From the NCBI RefSeq assembly GCF_031157255.1, contig NZ_JAVIFX010000036.1, forward strand, positions 1 to 64,000: a stretch of DNA of 64,000 nucleotides. The letters run 5' to 3'. Numbering within the stretch: position 1 is the first letter of the stretch; every line of letters starts with the position of its first letter. Made by a program: the position numbers and the translations under genes. The DNA is from Bradyrhizobium sp. LHD-71. Its GTDB lineage: Bacteria > Pseudomonadota > Alphaproteobacteria > Rhizobiales > Xanthobacteraceae. Of the stretch, positions 25,233-33,906 are shown piece by piece. Under the pieces are notes generated by a model that was not told the DNA's origin, ran no database searches, and was given only the letters and a program-made list of their open reading frames with translations.

Positions 25233-26954
25233 CTACCGCCGTCCCTGCACATGCACATTGAGCAGCGCCGGCGTGCCTGAGCGGACCTTCTTGAGCGCAC
25301 GAGCGATTGCATCGGGCAGCTTTGCCGGATCTTCGACCGATTCACCGAAGCCGTCGCAACATTCCGCCACTTTCTCGAAGGCTGGCGAGGGATTGAGATC
25401 CTGGATCGGCATGACGTTCGCCCGGGAGGCAGCGCCATCAGGATAGACCGCAAGCGTGGCCTGCTTCACGGCGAGCCATTGGTGGTTGTTCGTCACGATC
25501 GTCAGCGTCGGCAAGTTTTCCGCGCGCTGCACGAAATGATACGGCACGGGATTGCCAAACATGTAGGAGCCGTCGCCGAGCGTGACGATCACCTCCCGCT
25601 CGGGCGCAGCGAGCTTGGCGCCAAGCGCCGTGCCGAGGCCCGCACCAAGGCCGCCGGCGAGCGACGTGCCGATGAAACTGAGCGGCTCGACCAGATCGAG
25701 CCGACCGGGTGCGACGCCAAGCTCGTTGACGATGATCGCGTCCCTCGCCTTCGCCGCGTTGAGGCAGTGCGCGAGCCACACCGGATGGATCGGCACGTCG
25801 TTCTTCGACTGCGCGAGAAGTCTGTCGTACGCCTTCTTCGCCTCTTCACGCGCTGCCGCGACCGTCTTGCGGCGAGCGTCGAGGCGACCTTTCCTGCCCG
25901 CGCCAAGAGCTTCGTTGAGCATGACAAGCGCAGCGACCGGATCGCCGGCCACCAGCAGATCGGCTTCGTACTCGCGGAACGGATGCCGGCTCACCAGCGG
26001 ATCGATCCCGATGTGGATGACCTTGGCGCTTGCCTTCGGCGCCGCCGTGCGCGGTATCCACGGCACGCCCGAATCGATGACGATCACCACGTCCGCCTGC
26101 GCCAGATGCGGGGTCGGCTCCGGACCATAGCCGAGATTCATCTCATGATCGCTCGGCAAATTCATGTCGGTTGCGTTCATCTGCAACACCGGAATGGCCT
26201 GCGCGCCGCACAGCGCGCTCAAAGCTGCCACTGCCGCGGCGGAACGGCCGAGCGCCGAGGTGATGATCAGCGGATACTCGGCCCCGGCGATCAGATGCGC
26301 AGCTTGTTCGATCGCCTGCAACGACGGTGCAGGCGCGGCTGCGCCAAGCGGTCGTATGGTGTCGCGCCGCATTGGCACGGCGTCGTCCGCCAGCACCTCG
26401 CGCGGCAGGCAAAGATAAACCGGACCGCGCGGTTCGCTCATCGCGATGTCGAGCGCGCGGTCAACCAGCGCGCCGACCGGCTGTCCCGCGCGCAGCTCAT
26501 AATCCCATTTGACGAACTCACGCAGCATGCCGCCCTGGTCGAATGCCTCCTGGCCCCAGTGAATCGGCAGGTTGCGCGAGGCGATGTGGCCCGCTTCGGT
26601 GATCGGCGTGCGGCCCGCGCAGAGCATCACCGGCACGTTGTCGCGCGCCATGTTCATCACCTGGCAAACGGCGTTGGCGGTGCCGACTGTGACGTGCAGC
26701 ATTACCGCTGCCGGCTTTCCCGCGACGCGGTAGTAGCCATTGGCCATGGCCATCGCCAAATTCTCATGTGGCGCGGTGACGAACCGGGGAAATTTGCGTC
26801 GGTTGCCGTTCCGCGAAACGGCCTCGATGATCGGCGCGAAATCGGTTCCGGCATTGGCGAAAACATACTCGATGCCGCGCTCGCCCAGTCGGGCAAGAAA
26901 GGCCTCCGCCGCAAAATCTCCCGCGACCAAAGACTTGTCTGCAACCTGGTCCAT
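25233..26954 (-). CDS. Thiamine diphosphate-dependent enzyme, acetolactate synthase/benzoylformate decarboxylase-like
   Basis: A 573-residue three-domain ThDP enzyme. The PYR domain has FVTAPHENLAMAMANGYYRV, where the glutamate activates ThDP, and the PP domain has the diphosphate motif GDGSYMFGNPVPYH with NNHQW completing the GDG-N signature. The central domain ITSALGRS...VIVIDSGVPWIPR is of the ThDP_M type. It belongs to the group annotated only as thiamine pyrophosphate-requiring proteins, so decarboxylation or carboligation of a 2-oxo acid is likely but unspecified. AAGAAGGG precedes ATG at 26954. Confidence 0.88.
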   Translation of the reverse strand: MDQVADKSLVAGDFAAEAFLARLGERGIEYVFANAGTDFAPIIEAVSRNGNRRKFPRFVTAPHENLAMAMANGYYRVAGKPAAVMLHVTVGTANAVCQVMNMARDNVPVMLCAGRTPITEAGHIASRNLPIHWGQEAFDQGGMLREFVKWDYELRAGQPVGALVDRALDIAMSEPRGPVYLCLPREVLADDAVPMRRDTIRPLGAAAPAPSLQAIEQAAHLIAGAEYPLIITSALGRSAAAVAALSALCGAQAIPVLQMNATDMNLPSDHEMNLGYGPEPTPHLAQADVVIVIDSGVPWIPRTAAPKASAKVIHIGIDPLVSRHPFREYEADLLVAGDPVAALVMLNEALGAGRKGRLDARRKTVAAAREEAKKAYDRLLAQSKNDVPIHPVWLAHCLNAAKARDAIIVNELGVAPGRLDLVEPLSFIGTSLAGGLGAGLGTALGAKLAAPEREVIVTLGDGSYMFGNPVPYHFVQRAENLPTLTIVTNNHQWLAVKQATLAVYPDGAASRANVMPIQDLNPSPAFEKVAECCDGFGESVEDPAKLPDAIARALKKVRSGTPALLNVHVQGRR

Positions 26955-27169
26955 GGCTGTCGCCCTTCTTGATGGAGGCCTGCCTCAACTATAGCCGTCT
27001 CGTCTGCGCTCGACCATCGCAACGTGCTGCGACACAGCAACCTCCAGCTCTGATCATGGCCTAAGATCATGGCCAAGCCCGACCTGATGTGTTTTCGTAA
27101 GCTCGAACGCTCAACGGCGAGCTTCGGAACCAAAGCGAAAACAACAAACAATAACAAACGGAGGTCAAC

Positions 27170-27961
27170 ATGCCCGTGCTGTTCGAAACTCGCGGCCACG
27201 CCGCCATCCTCACGCTGAGCCGGCCTGAGGCGCGCAATGCCTGGGGCGACGATTTCAACGAGGGGCTGAAGACGCTCTTGCAGCAGGCGGAACATGATCA
27301 TGGCATCCGTTGCGTCATCCTGACCGGTGATGAAAAAGGCGGCGCGTTTTCAGCAGGCGCAAACCTGGCGAATGCAGCCACCCACACTGTCAGCTCGCCA
27401 GCGGATTTCATCACCGGCGAGATTCCTGCAAAGCGGAACTTCGTCGCCAATCTCCTCACGGATTTCGCGAAGCCGGTGATCGCCGCCGTCAACGGCTATG
27501 CTGTCGGCATCGGCTGCATCGCGACCTATAGCTGTGATCTGATCGTCGCCTCGGAACGCGCCGAATGGCGGTTGCCGCAAGTGCGGCTCGGTATCCTGCC
27601 GGCTTATGGCGGCGCGCCGCGGCTTGCACGCTGGGTGGGCAAGGGCAATGCCATGCGCGCGGCGCTGGGCTATTCCATCGACGCGACGGAAGCCTACCGC
27701 ATCGGTCTTGCGCAGTGGCTGGTGCCGCATGAGCAGCTGATGGAGCAGGCGCTGAAGATCGCCGACGATATCGCCGCGATGCCGCCGCTCGCTGCGCGTC
27801 TCGTCAAGGAATCCCTGACCAAAGGTCTCGACATTCCCAACATCCGCGATGCATCGGAAGCCGACACCTACCGCTTCATGGTGCTGAGCATGACCGAGGA
27901 TGCCAAGGAATCGCATCGCGCCTGGCGCGAAAAACGAAAGCCCAGCATTCAGGGGAAGTGA
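27170..27961 (+). CDS. Enoyl-CoA hydratase/isomerase family protein
   Basis: A 263-residue crotonase-fold protein with a strong GGAGG site before ATG. Motifs: LSRPEARNAWGDDF, GAFSAGANLANA, AVNGYAVGIGCIATYSCD and VRLGILPAYGGAPRLARWVG. The usual second glutamate position carries Ile-Leu-Pro, so water addition may not be its activity. Divergent from the ThDP enzyme, 215 bases apart. Confidence 0.88.
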   Translation: MPVLFETRGHAAILTLSRPEARNAWGDDFNEGLKTLLQQAEHDHGIRCVILTGDEKGGAFSAGANLANAATHTVSSPADFITGEIPAKRNFVANLLTDFAKPVIAAVNGYAVGIGCIATYSCDLIVASERAEWRLPQVRLGILPAYGGAPRLARWVGKGNAMRAALGYSIDATEAYRIGLAQWLVPHEQLMEQALKIADDIAAMPPLAARLVKESLTKGLDIPNIRDASEADTYRFMVLSMTEDAKESHRAWREKRKPSIQGK

Positions 27962-28093
27962 ACTCGGAGAACGTTGAGAATATCTCGACAGGCTTTCGGG
28001 CAACGAACTTGACTTCGAGGCGTTGCGACTACCCTATGTAGGACGTCCTGACGCCGGACGTGTTGCAACAACCTGCTGCGTGAGTTTGGGTTC

Positions 28094-29341
28094 ATGAAAT
28101 TCGACGTTGTCGTTCTGGGAGCCGGCATCGTCGGTGTTTGCGTGGCGCTCCATCTGCAGAAGAAGGGCCGATCGGTCCTTCTCGTCGATCGGCGGAAGCC
28201 TGGCGCAGAAACATCCTTCGGCAACGCCGGGCTGATCCAGCGGGAGGCGATCTATCCCTATGGCTTTCCACAGGATTTCGGTCTGCTGGTGCGCTACAGC
28301 GCCAACCGCGCAATCGACATGCATTACCACGCCTTCGCGCTGCCGACGATCGCGCCGTTCCTGTGGCAGTACTGGAAGAATTCGGGCCCTGCCCGGCACG
28401 ATGCCATCGCGCGCATCTACGCCAAGCTGATCGAACGCTGCGTCGATGAGCATGACGTCCTGATCACTGAAGCCGGCGCTGAGCATCTCGTCCGCCGCAA
28501 TGGCTGGATCAAGGTCTTCCGCAGCGAAGCCGTGCGCGACACGAATTTCGCCGACGCGGAGCGCCTGAAGCAGGAATTCGGCGTCACCTATCGCGCGCTT
28601 GACCGGCGCGACCTCGAACGCGAAGAGCCATTCCTCGCACCCGGACTCGCGGGCGGGCTGCACTGGACTCAGCCGATCTCGACAAGCAGTCCGCACGGCC
28701 TCGTGACGGCCTACGCCGCCTTGTTCCAGAAGCTCGGCGGACGCTACGTGCAGGCCGATGCCCGGACTCTTGAGGCGAACGGCGCACAGTGGACGGTGCG
28801 TTCGGTCGAAGGACCGATGCAGGCCGACGCCGCGGTCCTCGCCCTCGGCCCCTGGGCCGACGTCATCACGCGCAGCCTCGGCTACGACCTGCCGCTGGCG
28901 GTCAAGCGCGGCTATCACATGCACTACCGCCCCGCCGGCGACGCGAAGCTCAATCACCCGATCCTGGATTATGAGCGCGGCTATCTTCTCGCTCCCATGG
29001 AACGCGGCATTCGGCTGACGACCGGTGCAGAGTTCGCGTTGCGCGATGCGATGCGAACGCCGGTGCAGCTCGGCAGAGCGGAACCGATTGCACGCGATCT
29101 GGTCCCGCTCGCGGAGCGCCTCGACACCGAGGCGTGGATGGGAGCGCGTCCGTGCACGCCAGATATGATGCCGATCATCGGACCTGCACCGAAGCACCGC
29201 AATCTCTGGTTCGCCTTCGGTCACGCGCACCACGGCCTGACACTCGGTCCCGTCACCGGGCGCCTCGTTGCCGAAATGATCACAGGCGAAGCAACCGTGG
29301 TCGATCCGACCCCCTATCGGGCGGATCGCTTCTCAAGCTGA
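28094..29341 (+). CDS. FAD-dependent oxidoreductase, D-amino acid dehydrogenase (DadA)-like
   Basis: A 415-residue DAO-fold flavoprotein. The dinucleotide motif is VVLGAGIVGVCVALHLQKKG, followed by DRRKPGAETSFGNAGLIQRE, and the C-terminal FAD-contact stretch is GARPCTPDMMPIIGPAPKHR, then FGHAHHGLTLGPVTGRLVAE. It likely oxidises an amine or imino carbon of an amino acid. Follows the hydratase by 132 bases and converges with the M20 hydrolase, which could release the amino acid from its carbamoyl form. Confidence 0.9.
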   Translation: MKFDVVVLGAGIVGVCVALHLQKKGRSVLLVDRRKPGAETSFGNAGLIQREAIYPYGFPQDFGLLVRYSANRAIDMHYHAFALPTIAPFLWQYWKNSGPARHDAIARIYAKLIERCVDEHDVLITEAGAEHLVRRNGWIKVFRSEAVRDTNFADAERLKQEFGVTYRALDRRDLEREEPFLAPGLAGGLHWTQPISTSSPHGLVTAYAALFQKLGGRYVQADARTLEANGAQWTVRSVEGPMQADAAVLALGPWADVITRSLGYDLPLAVKRGYHMHYRPAGDAKLNHPILDYERGYLLAPMERGIRLTTGAEFALRDAMRTPVQLGRAEPIARDLVPLAERLDTEAWMGARPCTPDMMPIIGPAPKHRNLWFAFGHAHHGLTLGPVTGRLVAEMITGEATVVDPTPYRADRFSS

Positions 29342-29396
29342 GTCAGCGCAGCTGAGATTATTTGAGCACGAGAAGGACGCACGCTCGGCGCAAGCC

Positions 29397-29419
29397 CCTC
29401 TCCCGAGTTAGGGGAGAGG
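29397..29419. terminator. Hairpin between convergent genes
   Basis: CCTCTCCC (29397-29404) pairs with GGGAGAGG (29412-29419) around a short loop. It lies between the convergent stops of the DadA-like and M20 genes and may end both transcripts; no T-run follows. The same hairpin type is common as a dispersed repeat in this group. Confidence 0.45.
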
Positions 29420-29435
29420 CCGCGACCTGACCTTG

Positions 29436-30689
29436 TCAGCGCGCTGACGTCACCCCCGCCAGCGCGAGCGTTGCATGCAAGAGCACGTTTGCGCCGGCAG
29501 CGCAGTGGTCCTGCGTCGCATCTTCAAGCTCATTGTGGCTGAGCCCGTCCTTGCACGGGACAAAGATCATCGCCGTCGGCATCACCGCATTGAGATTGCA
29601 GGCATCGTGGCCTGCGCCGGAGGTAATCCTGCGATGGGAATAGCCGAGCGCCGTCGTGGCCTGTTCGACCGCGCTGACGACCTTGGTATCGAAGATCGTA
29701 GGCTCCTTGCGCCACACGCTGTCGAACGCGATGTCGACCCTGCGCTTCGAGCCTATATCGGCGACGGCTGCGCGCAACTCCGCATCGAGCGCCGTCATGA
29801 TCGCGCCGTCGGGACTGCGCACATCCATCGTGAAGGCGATCTCGCCGGGCACGACGTTGCGCGACGGCGCGGCGATCACCGCCTCGCCGACGGTGGCGAC
29901 CGCATTCGGCGCGCGCGAATTCGCGATTCTCTCCGCAGCAAGAACGATCTCGGCCAGCGCTGCAAGCGCATCCTGCCGGTATTGCATTGGCGTGGAGGCG
30001 TGACGCTCGACACCGCTGATCCGGCCATCATACCAAAGGATGCCCTGCCCGCGCTCGACCACGCCGATGGTCTTGCTCTCGCGCTCCAGGATCGGCCCCT
30101 GCTCGATATGCAGCTCGACGAACGCGCCGAGCCGCCGCGCGCCGACCGGCTCCCCACCACGATAGCCTATGTTCTCCAGGGCTGCGGCGACCGTGACGCC
30201 ATCCGCGTCCTTGCGTGAGAGAATGTCGTCGACGGTGAAATCGCCGGCATAGGCGCCGGAGGCCATCATCGCCGGCGCAAAGCGCGAACCTTCCTCATTG
30301 GTCCAGTTCACGACGCAGATCGGCGCATCAGTCTCGATGCCCGCATCGTTCAGGGTGCGGATGACCTCGAGAGCTGCCAGCGTGCCGAGCACGCCGTCGA
30401 ACTTGCCGCCCGTTGGTTGCGTGTCGAGATGCGAGCCCATGCCGACCGGCAGCTTGGTCTTGTCGCGACCGGGCCGGATCGCGAACATCGAACCCAGGGC
30501 GTCTACATGCACCTCGCAACCCGCGGCTTCGCAGGCGGTACGAAACCAGTCGCGCACCTTTTGGTCCTCATCGCTCAGCGTCAGCCGGCGCACGCCGCCC
30601 TTCGGTGTACCGCCGAATTTGGCGGTGGCATGGATATCCCCCCACAGGCGATCGGAATTGATGTGAAGATTGGGCAGCCGTTCGGTCAT
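29436..30689 (-). CDS. M20-family Zn-dependent amidohydrolase (N-carbamoyl amino acid hydrolase/beta-ureidopropionase type)
   Basis: A 417-residue dinuclear-metal hydrolase. Ligand motifs are GMGSHLDTQPTGGKFDG, NWTNEEGSRFAPAM and ELHIEQGPILE; further conserved stretches are SGAGHDACN and FVPCKDGLSHNELE. The HLDTQPTGG form is typical of carbamoylases that hydrolyse N-carbamoyl amino acids or beta-ureido acids to the amino acid, CO2 and ammonia. It could supply the DadA-like enzyme. No hydantoinase is next to it; HyuA/HyuB lie 30 kb away. Confidence 0.9.
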   Translation of the reverse strand: MTERLPNLHINSDRLWGDIHATAKFGGTPKGGVRRLTLSDEDQKVRDWFRTACEAAGCEVHVDALGSMFAIRPGRDKTKLPVGMGSHLDTQPTGGKFDGVLGTLAALEVIRTLNDAGIETDAPICVVNWTNEEGSRFAPAMMASGAYAGDFTVDDILSRKDADGVTVAAALENIGYRGGEPVGARRLGAFVELHIEQGPILERESKTIGVVERGQGILWYDGRISGVERHASTPMQYRQDALAALAEIVLAAERIANSRAPNAVATVGEAVIAAPSRNVVPGEIAFTMDVRSPDGAIMTALDAELRAAVADIGSKRRVDIAFDSVWRKEPTIFDTKVVSAVEQATTALGYSHRRITSGAGHDACNLNAVMPTAMIFVPCKDGLSHNELEDATQDHCAAGANVLLHATLALAGVTSAR

Positions 30690-30746
30690 GTCGCGGATTT
30701 TCCGGATTTCGAAGGGGTCATTATTTCACAAGCAAACGGCGGGCCG

Positions 30747-30919
30747 CTAGTGTCCTGATCGAATCCGAAGTTCGGCCATACTTTGCAGCGAGTTCAGAGC
30801 GAACTTCGGATTCGATCAGGACACTAGCAAGTTTATGATTCTAGTGTCGTTTATGGATCAGAAATTCGCACGATGGATTCGCGGCAACGATGGTGCGAAT
30901 TTCTGATCCACGACACTAG
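30747..30919. repeat. Composite palindromic element, copy 1 (two CTAGTGTC-bounded hairpins)
   Basis: Two imperfect palindromes, 30747-30827 and 30841-30919, each begin CTAGTGTC and end GACACTAG and are joined by a 13-base linker (CAAGTTTATGATT). Unit A pairs CCTGATCGAATCCGAAGTTCG with its mirror; unit B pairs GATCAGAAATTCGCAC with GTGCGAATTTCTGATC. The whole element recurs in reverse orientation at 57609-57776. It sits between the M20 hydrolase and the acyl-CoA dehydrogenase. Confidence 0.9.
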
Positions 30920-31052
30920 CCACTAAAAAAGAGCATTGTCCTGGGGGTGTCTCGCATGGGAATACCCTGCAAGAGCATGCCGTTCGCTGCATGTGGGCAC
31001 TATATACGGTTGCTGCGCCGGCAGCTGGTCGAAAATACCCGGGAGAAACGTC

Positions 31053-32834
31053 ATGACCTATCGCACACCTCTCAACGACATTCTCCTGTCGCTCAACCAT
31101 GGCGCGGGTTTCGCGCAGGCAGGCAAGGCAGAGCAGCTCGGCGACTACGACGCCGAAATGACGGCGGCCGTGCTTGAAGAGGCGGGCAAATTCGCCGAAG
31201 ACGTTCTTGCGCCGCTCAACCGCGATGGCGACAAGGTCGGGGCGAGGTACAGCGACGGCAAGGTCGCGACTGCGCCTGGGTGGGCGGATGCCTATGCGCG
31301 CTGGACGGCGGCCGGCTGGAACGCCGTGTCGGCACCGACGGAATGGGGCGGGCAAGGCCTGCCGCTGGCCATCAACGCCGCCTGCACCGAGATCTGGAGC
31401 TCCGCCAACATGGCGTTCGGGCTTTGCCCGCTGCTCACCGCGAGTGCAATCGAAGCGCTGGACGCGCATGGCAGCGAGGCCCTGAAGAAGCTCTACCTTG
31501 CCAAGCTCGTTTCCGGCGAATGGACCGGAACGATGCAGCTGACCGAGTCGCAGGCGGGTTCAGACGTTGGCGCCCTGCGCAGTCGCGCCGAGAAGCAGAG
31601 CGACGGCACCTACAAGCTGTTCGGCCAGAAGATCTTCATCACCTATGGCGAGCACGACATGACGGAGAACATCATCCACTTCGTCCTCGCTCGCCTGCCC
31701 GATGCGCCGCCCGGCACGCGCGGCATCTCGCTGTTCCTGGTGCCGAAGTTCCTCGTCAATGAGGATGGTACGCTCGGGGCGCGCAACGACATTCGCGCCG
31801 CCAGCATCGAGCACAAGCTCGGCATCCACGCGTCCCCCACTTGCGTGATGGTGATGGGCGATAAAGGCGGCGCCACTGGCTACCTGATCGGCGAAGAGAA
31901 TCGCGGCATGGCCTGCATGTTCACGATGATGAACCAGGCGCGCCTGAGCGTTGGCCTTGAAGGCGTCGGCATTGCCGAACGCGCATACCAGCAGGCGCTG
32001 GCCTATGCCCAGGAGCGCAAGCAAGGCCGCGGCACAGCCAGCAAGAATAAAGACTCTGACGCGATCATCGTGCACCCGGACATCAAGCGCATGCTGTTGC
32101 AGATGCGCGCGCTGACCGCGGCGGCGCGAACCATCTGCTACGCGACGGCAGTGGCGATCGATGTTTCGGAACGCGCAGGCGACGCAGCCGTGCGCGACGC
32201 CGCAAGCGCACGCGCCGCGCTGTTGACACCGATTGCCAAGGCCTTCTCGACGGATATCGGCAACGAGGTCGCGACGCTCGGGGTGCAAGTGCATGGCGGC
32301 ATGGGCTTCATCGAGGAGACCGGCGCCGCACAGCATTTTCGCGATGCACGGATCGCGGCGATCTATGAAGGCACCAACGGCATCCAGTCGATCGACCTCG
32401 TCACGCGCAAGCTCGCTGCCCTGGGCGGCGCTTCGGTGTGGACGCTGCTCGATGAGCTGAAGGAGATCGTCGATCGTGTCGAAGCTTCGAACGACCCGGC
32501 CTTTGGCACCACCGGCCCACGCTTGCGCGAGGCGCTCGCGGCGCTGGAGCGCACTAGCCGCTGGCTGCTGGAACGGATGACGACCGCACCGAACGACGTG
32601 CTCGCGGGAGCGACGCCGTATCTGCGTCTGTTCGGCGCCACCCTCGGCGGCTGCAACCTGGCCGGCGAAGCGCTTGCCGCGCGCAGCCTCGATGGCGGCG
32701 ACGGCCAGAAGCGCCACACCATACTGGCGCGCTTTTTCGCCGAGAATATCGCCGTTCAGGCTCCCTCACTCGAGCGCGCAGTGATCGACAGCGCCGACGC
32801 CGTGAACGGCGCGGATGCAGTGTTGCTGGGTTAA
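31053..32834 (+). CDS. Acyl-CoA dehydrogenase (long FadE/AcdB-like form)
   Basis: A 593-residue flavoprotein oxidising acyl-CoA to enoyl-CoA. The start MTYRTPLNDILLSL at 31053 has GGGAGAAACG upstream; the frame is open to 30936 but that part is the repeat region. Motifs: MQLTESQAGSDVGALRSRAE and GQKIFITYGEHD in the middle domain, QVHGGMGFIEETGAAQHFRD, ARIAAIYEGTNGIQSIDLV with the catalytic Glu in YEGT. The C-terminal extension of about 120 residues is normal for this subgroup. Followed by an enoyl-CoA hydratase, a usual beta-oxidation pairing. Confidence 0.94.
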   Translation: MTYRTPLNDILLSLNHGAGFAQAGKAEQLGDYDAEMTAAVLEEAGKFAEDVLAPLNRDGDKVGARYSDGKVATAPGWADAYARWTAAGWNAVSAPTEWGGQGLPLAINAACTEIWSSANMAFGLCPLLTASAIEALDAHGSEALKKLYLAKLVSGEWTGTMQLTESQAGSDVGALRSRAEKQSDGTYKLFGQKIFITYGEHDMTENIIHFVLARLPDAPPGTRGISLFLVPKFLVNEDGTLGARNDIRAASIEHKLGIHASPTCVMVMGDKGGATGYLIGEENRGMACMFTMMNQARLSVGLEGVGIAERAYQQALAYAQERKQGRGTASKNKDSDAIIVHPDIKRMLLQMRALTAAARTICYATAVAIDVSERAGDAAVRDAASARAALLTPIAKAFSTDIGNEVATLGVQVHGGMGFIEETGAAQHFRDARIAAIYEGTNGIQSIDLVTRKLAALGGASVWTLLDELKEIVDRVEASNDPAFGTTGPRLREALAALERTSRWLLERMTTAPNDVLAGATPYLRLFGATLGGCNLAGEALAARSLDGGDGQKRHTILARFFAENIAVQAPSLERAVIDSADAVNGADAVLLG

Positions 32835-32837
32835 GTT

Positions 32838-32930
32838 CGTCATTGCGAGCGAAGCGAAGCAATCCAGCGCAGCATTTGCCGCATTCTCAGCGCTGGATTG
32901 CGTCGTCGCTACGCTCCTCGCAATGACGGG
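32838..32930. repeat. REP-like palindromic repeat (GTCATTGCGAG family)
   Basis: Left arm GTCATTGCGAGCG, AAGCAATCCAGCGC and right arm GCGCTGGATTGC, CTCCTCGCAATGACG form a long inverted repeat. Located directly after the acyl-CoA dehydrogenase stop and before the hydratase start; likely the same family as 7214-7302. Confidence 0.75.
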
Positions 32931-32994
32931 ATGCCGCTATAACGTGCTTCAGTCTCACCTCGATCGACTAGACCTCAAGCAGAAGGCCGGAAAC

Positions 32995-33756
32995 ATGTCC
33001 CATGTCCTCGTGCGCGACGAAGGCGCAGTTCGCGTCATTACCATGAACCGGCCGGAAAAGAAGAATGCGCTGACGCAGGAGATGTACCACTCTATCGCCG
33101 GCGCGCTGGATTCTGCGACCGGCGACAAGGCAATCCGCTGCATCGTCATCGCGGGCCAGCCGGGCGCTTTCACCGCCGGCAACGATCTTGCGGACTTCAT
33201 GGCCGCAGGTTCATCCGGCGAGCGCCAGGAGTTCGGCACCTCCGGCGGGGCGACGCTGCTGCATGCACTCTTGCGCAACCCGAAGCCGCTGGTTGCTGCC
33301 GTCGACGGCGTTGCCGTCGGGATTGGCACAACGATGATGTTTCACTGCGATTATGTCGTCGCGACCAAAGCCTCGATGTTCGCCACGCCGTTTGTCGGCC
33401 TCGGCCTTGTGCCGGAAGGCGCGTCCAGTCTCTTGATGCCGCGCGCGCTCGGCCATCAGAAGGCGTTCGAGATCCTTGTCATGGGCCGCAGGATCGACGG
33501 TGAGGCCGCCCATCATGCGGGCTTCGTCAATCAGGTCGCAGCGCCCGGTCAGGCAGAGGCGGATGCGCTGACAGTCGCGCAGGAGATCGCCGCACTGCCG
33601 CCGGAAGCCGTCGCCATCTCCAAACGGCTCATGCGCCTGCCGCCGGAACAGGTCGCCGAGCGCTTTGCGCTCGAAGGCAAGCACTTCGGCGAACAGATGC
33701 GCTCGCCCGAAGCGCTGAGCGCCTTTAAGGGATTTCTCGACCGCAAGCGGGCGTGA
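32995..33756 (+). CDS. Enoyl-CoA hydratase/isomerase family protein
   Basis: A 253-residue crotonase-fold enzyme starting MSHVLVRDEGAVRVITMNRP. Motifs: NRPEKKNALTQEMY, GAFTAGNDLADF and AVDGVAVGIGTTMMFHCDYV. The active-site loop reads FVGLGLVPEGASSLLMPR, with Glu present in the position used by hydratases and isomerases. The upstream frame (from 32815) reads through the REP element and is rejected. Likely works with the acyl-CoA dehydrogenase before it. Confidence 0.92.
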   Translation: MSHVLVRDEGAVRVITMNRPEKKNALTQEMYHSIAGALDSATGDKAIRCIVIAGQPGAFTAGNDLADFMAAGSSGERQEFGTSGGATLLHALLRNPKPLVAAVDGVAVGIGTTMMFHCDYVVATKASMFATPFVGLGLVPEGASSLLMPRALGHQKAFEILVMGRRIDGEAAHHAGFVNQVAAPGQAEADALTVAQEIAALPPEAVAISKRLMRLPPEQVAERFALEGKHFGEQMRSPEALSAFKGFLDRKRA

Positions 33757-33906
33757 GGACTTTCGTGGACTGAAGCGTCGTCCCCGCGCAAGCAAAGACC
33801 CGGCGTTCCAGGAAACTGATGCATCATCTGCTGCGGCATACTGGATGCTTGCTTTGGCGGGCATGACGGCGGAGTGGTACGGCTGATCGTCAAACAGGTA
33901 TAGGAT

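Noticed and set aside
25479-26972. 497-residue plus-strand ORF opposite the ThDP enzyme
   Set aside because: A shadow of the real gene caused by high GC at third codon positions; His/Arg/Asp-rich with no domain.
33776-33870. Possible third REP-like repeat between hydratase and 5'-nucleotidase
   Set aside because: Contains the words CCCGCGCAAGCAAAG and GCTTGCTTTGGCGGG, but the arms do not pair properly; too degraded to call.
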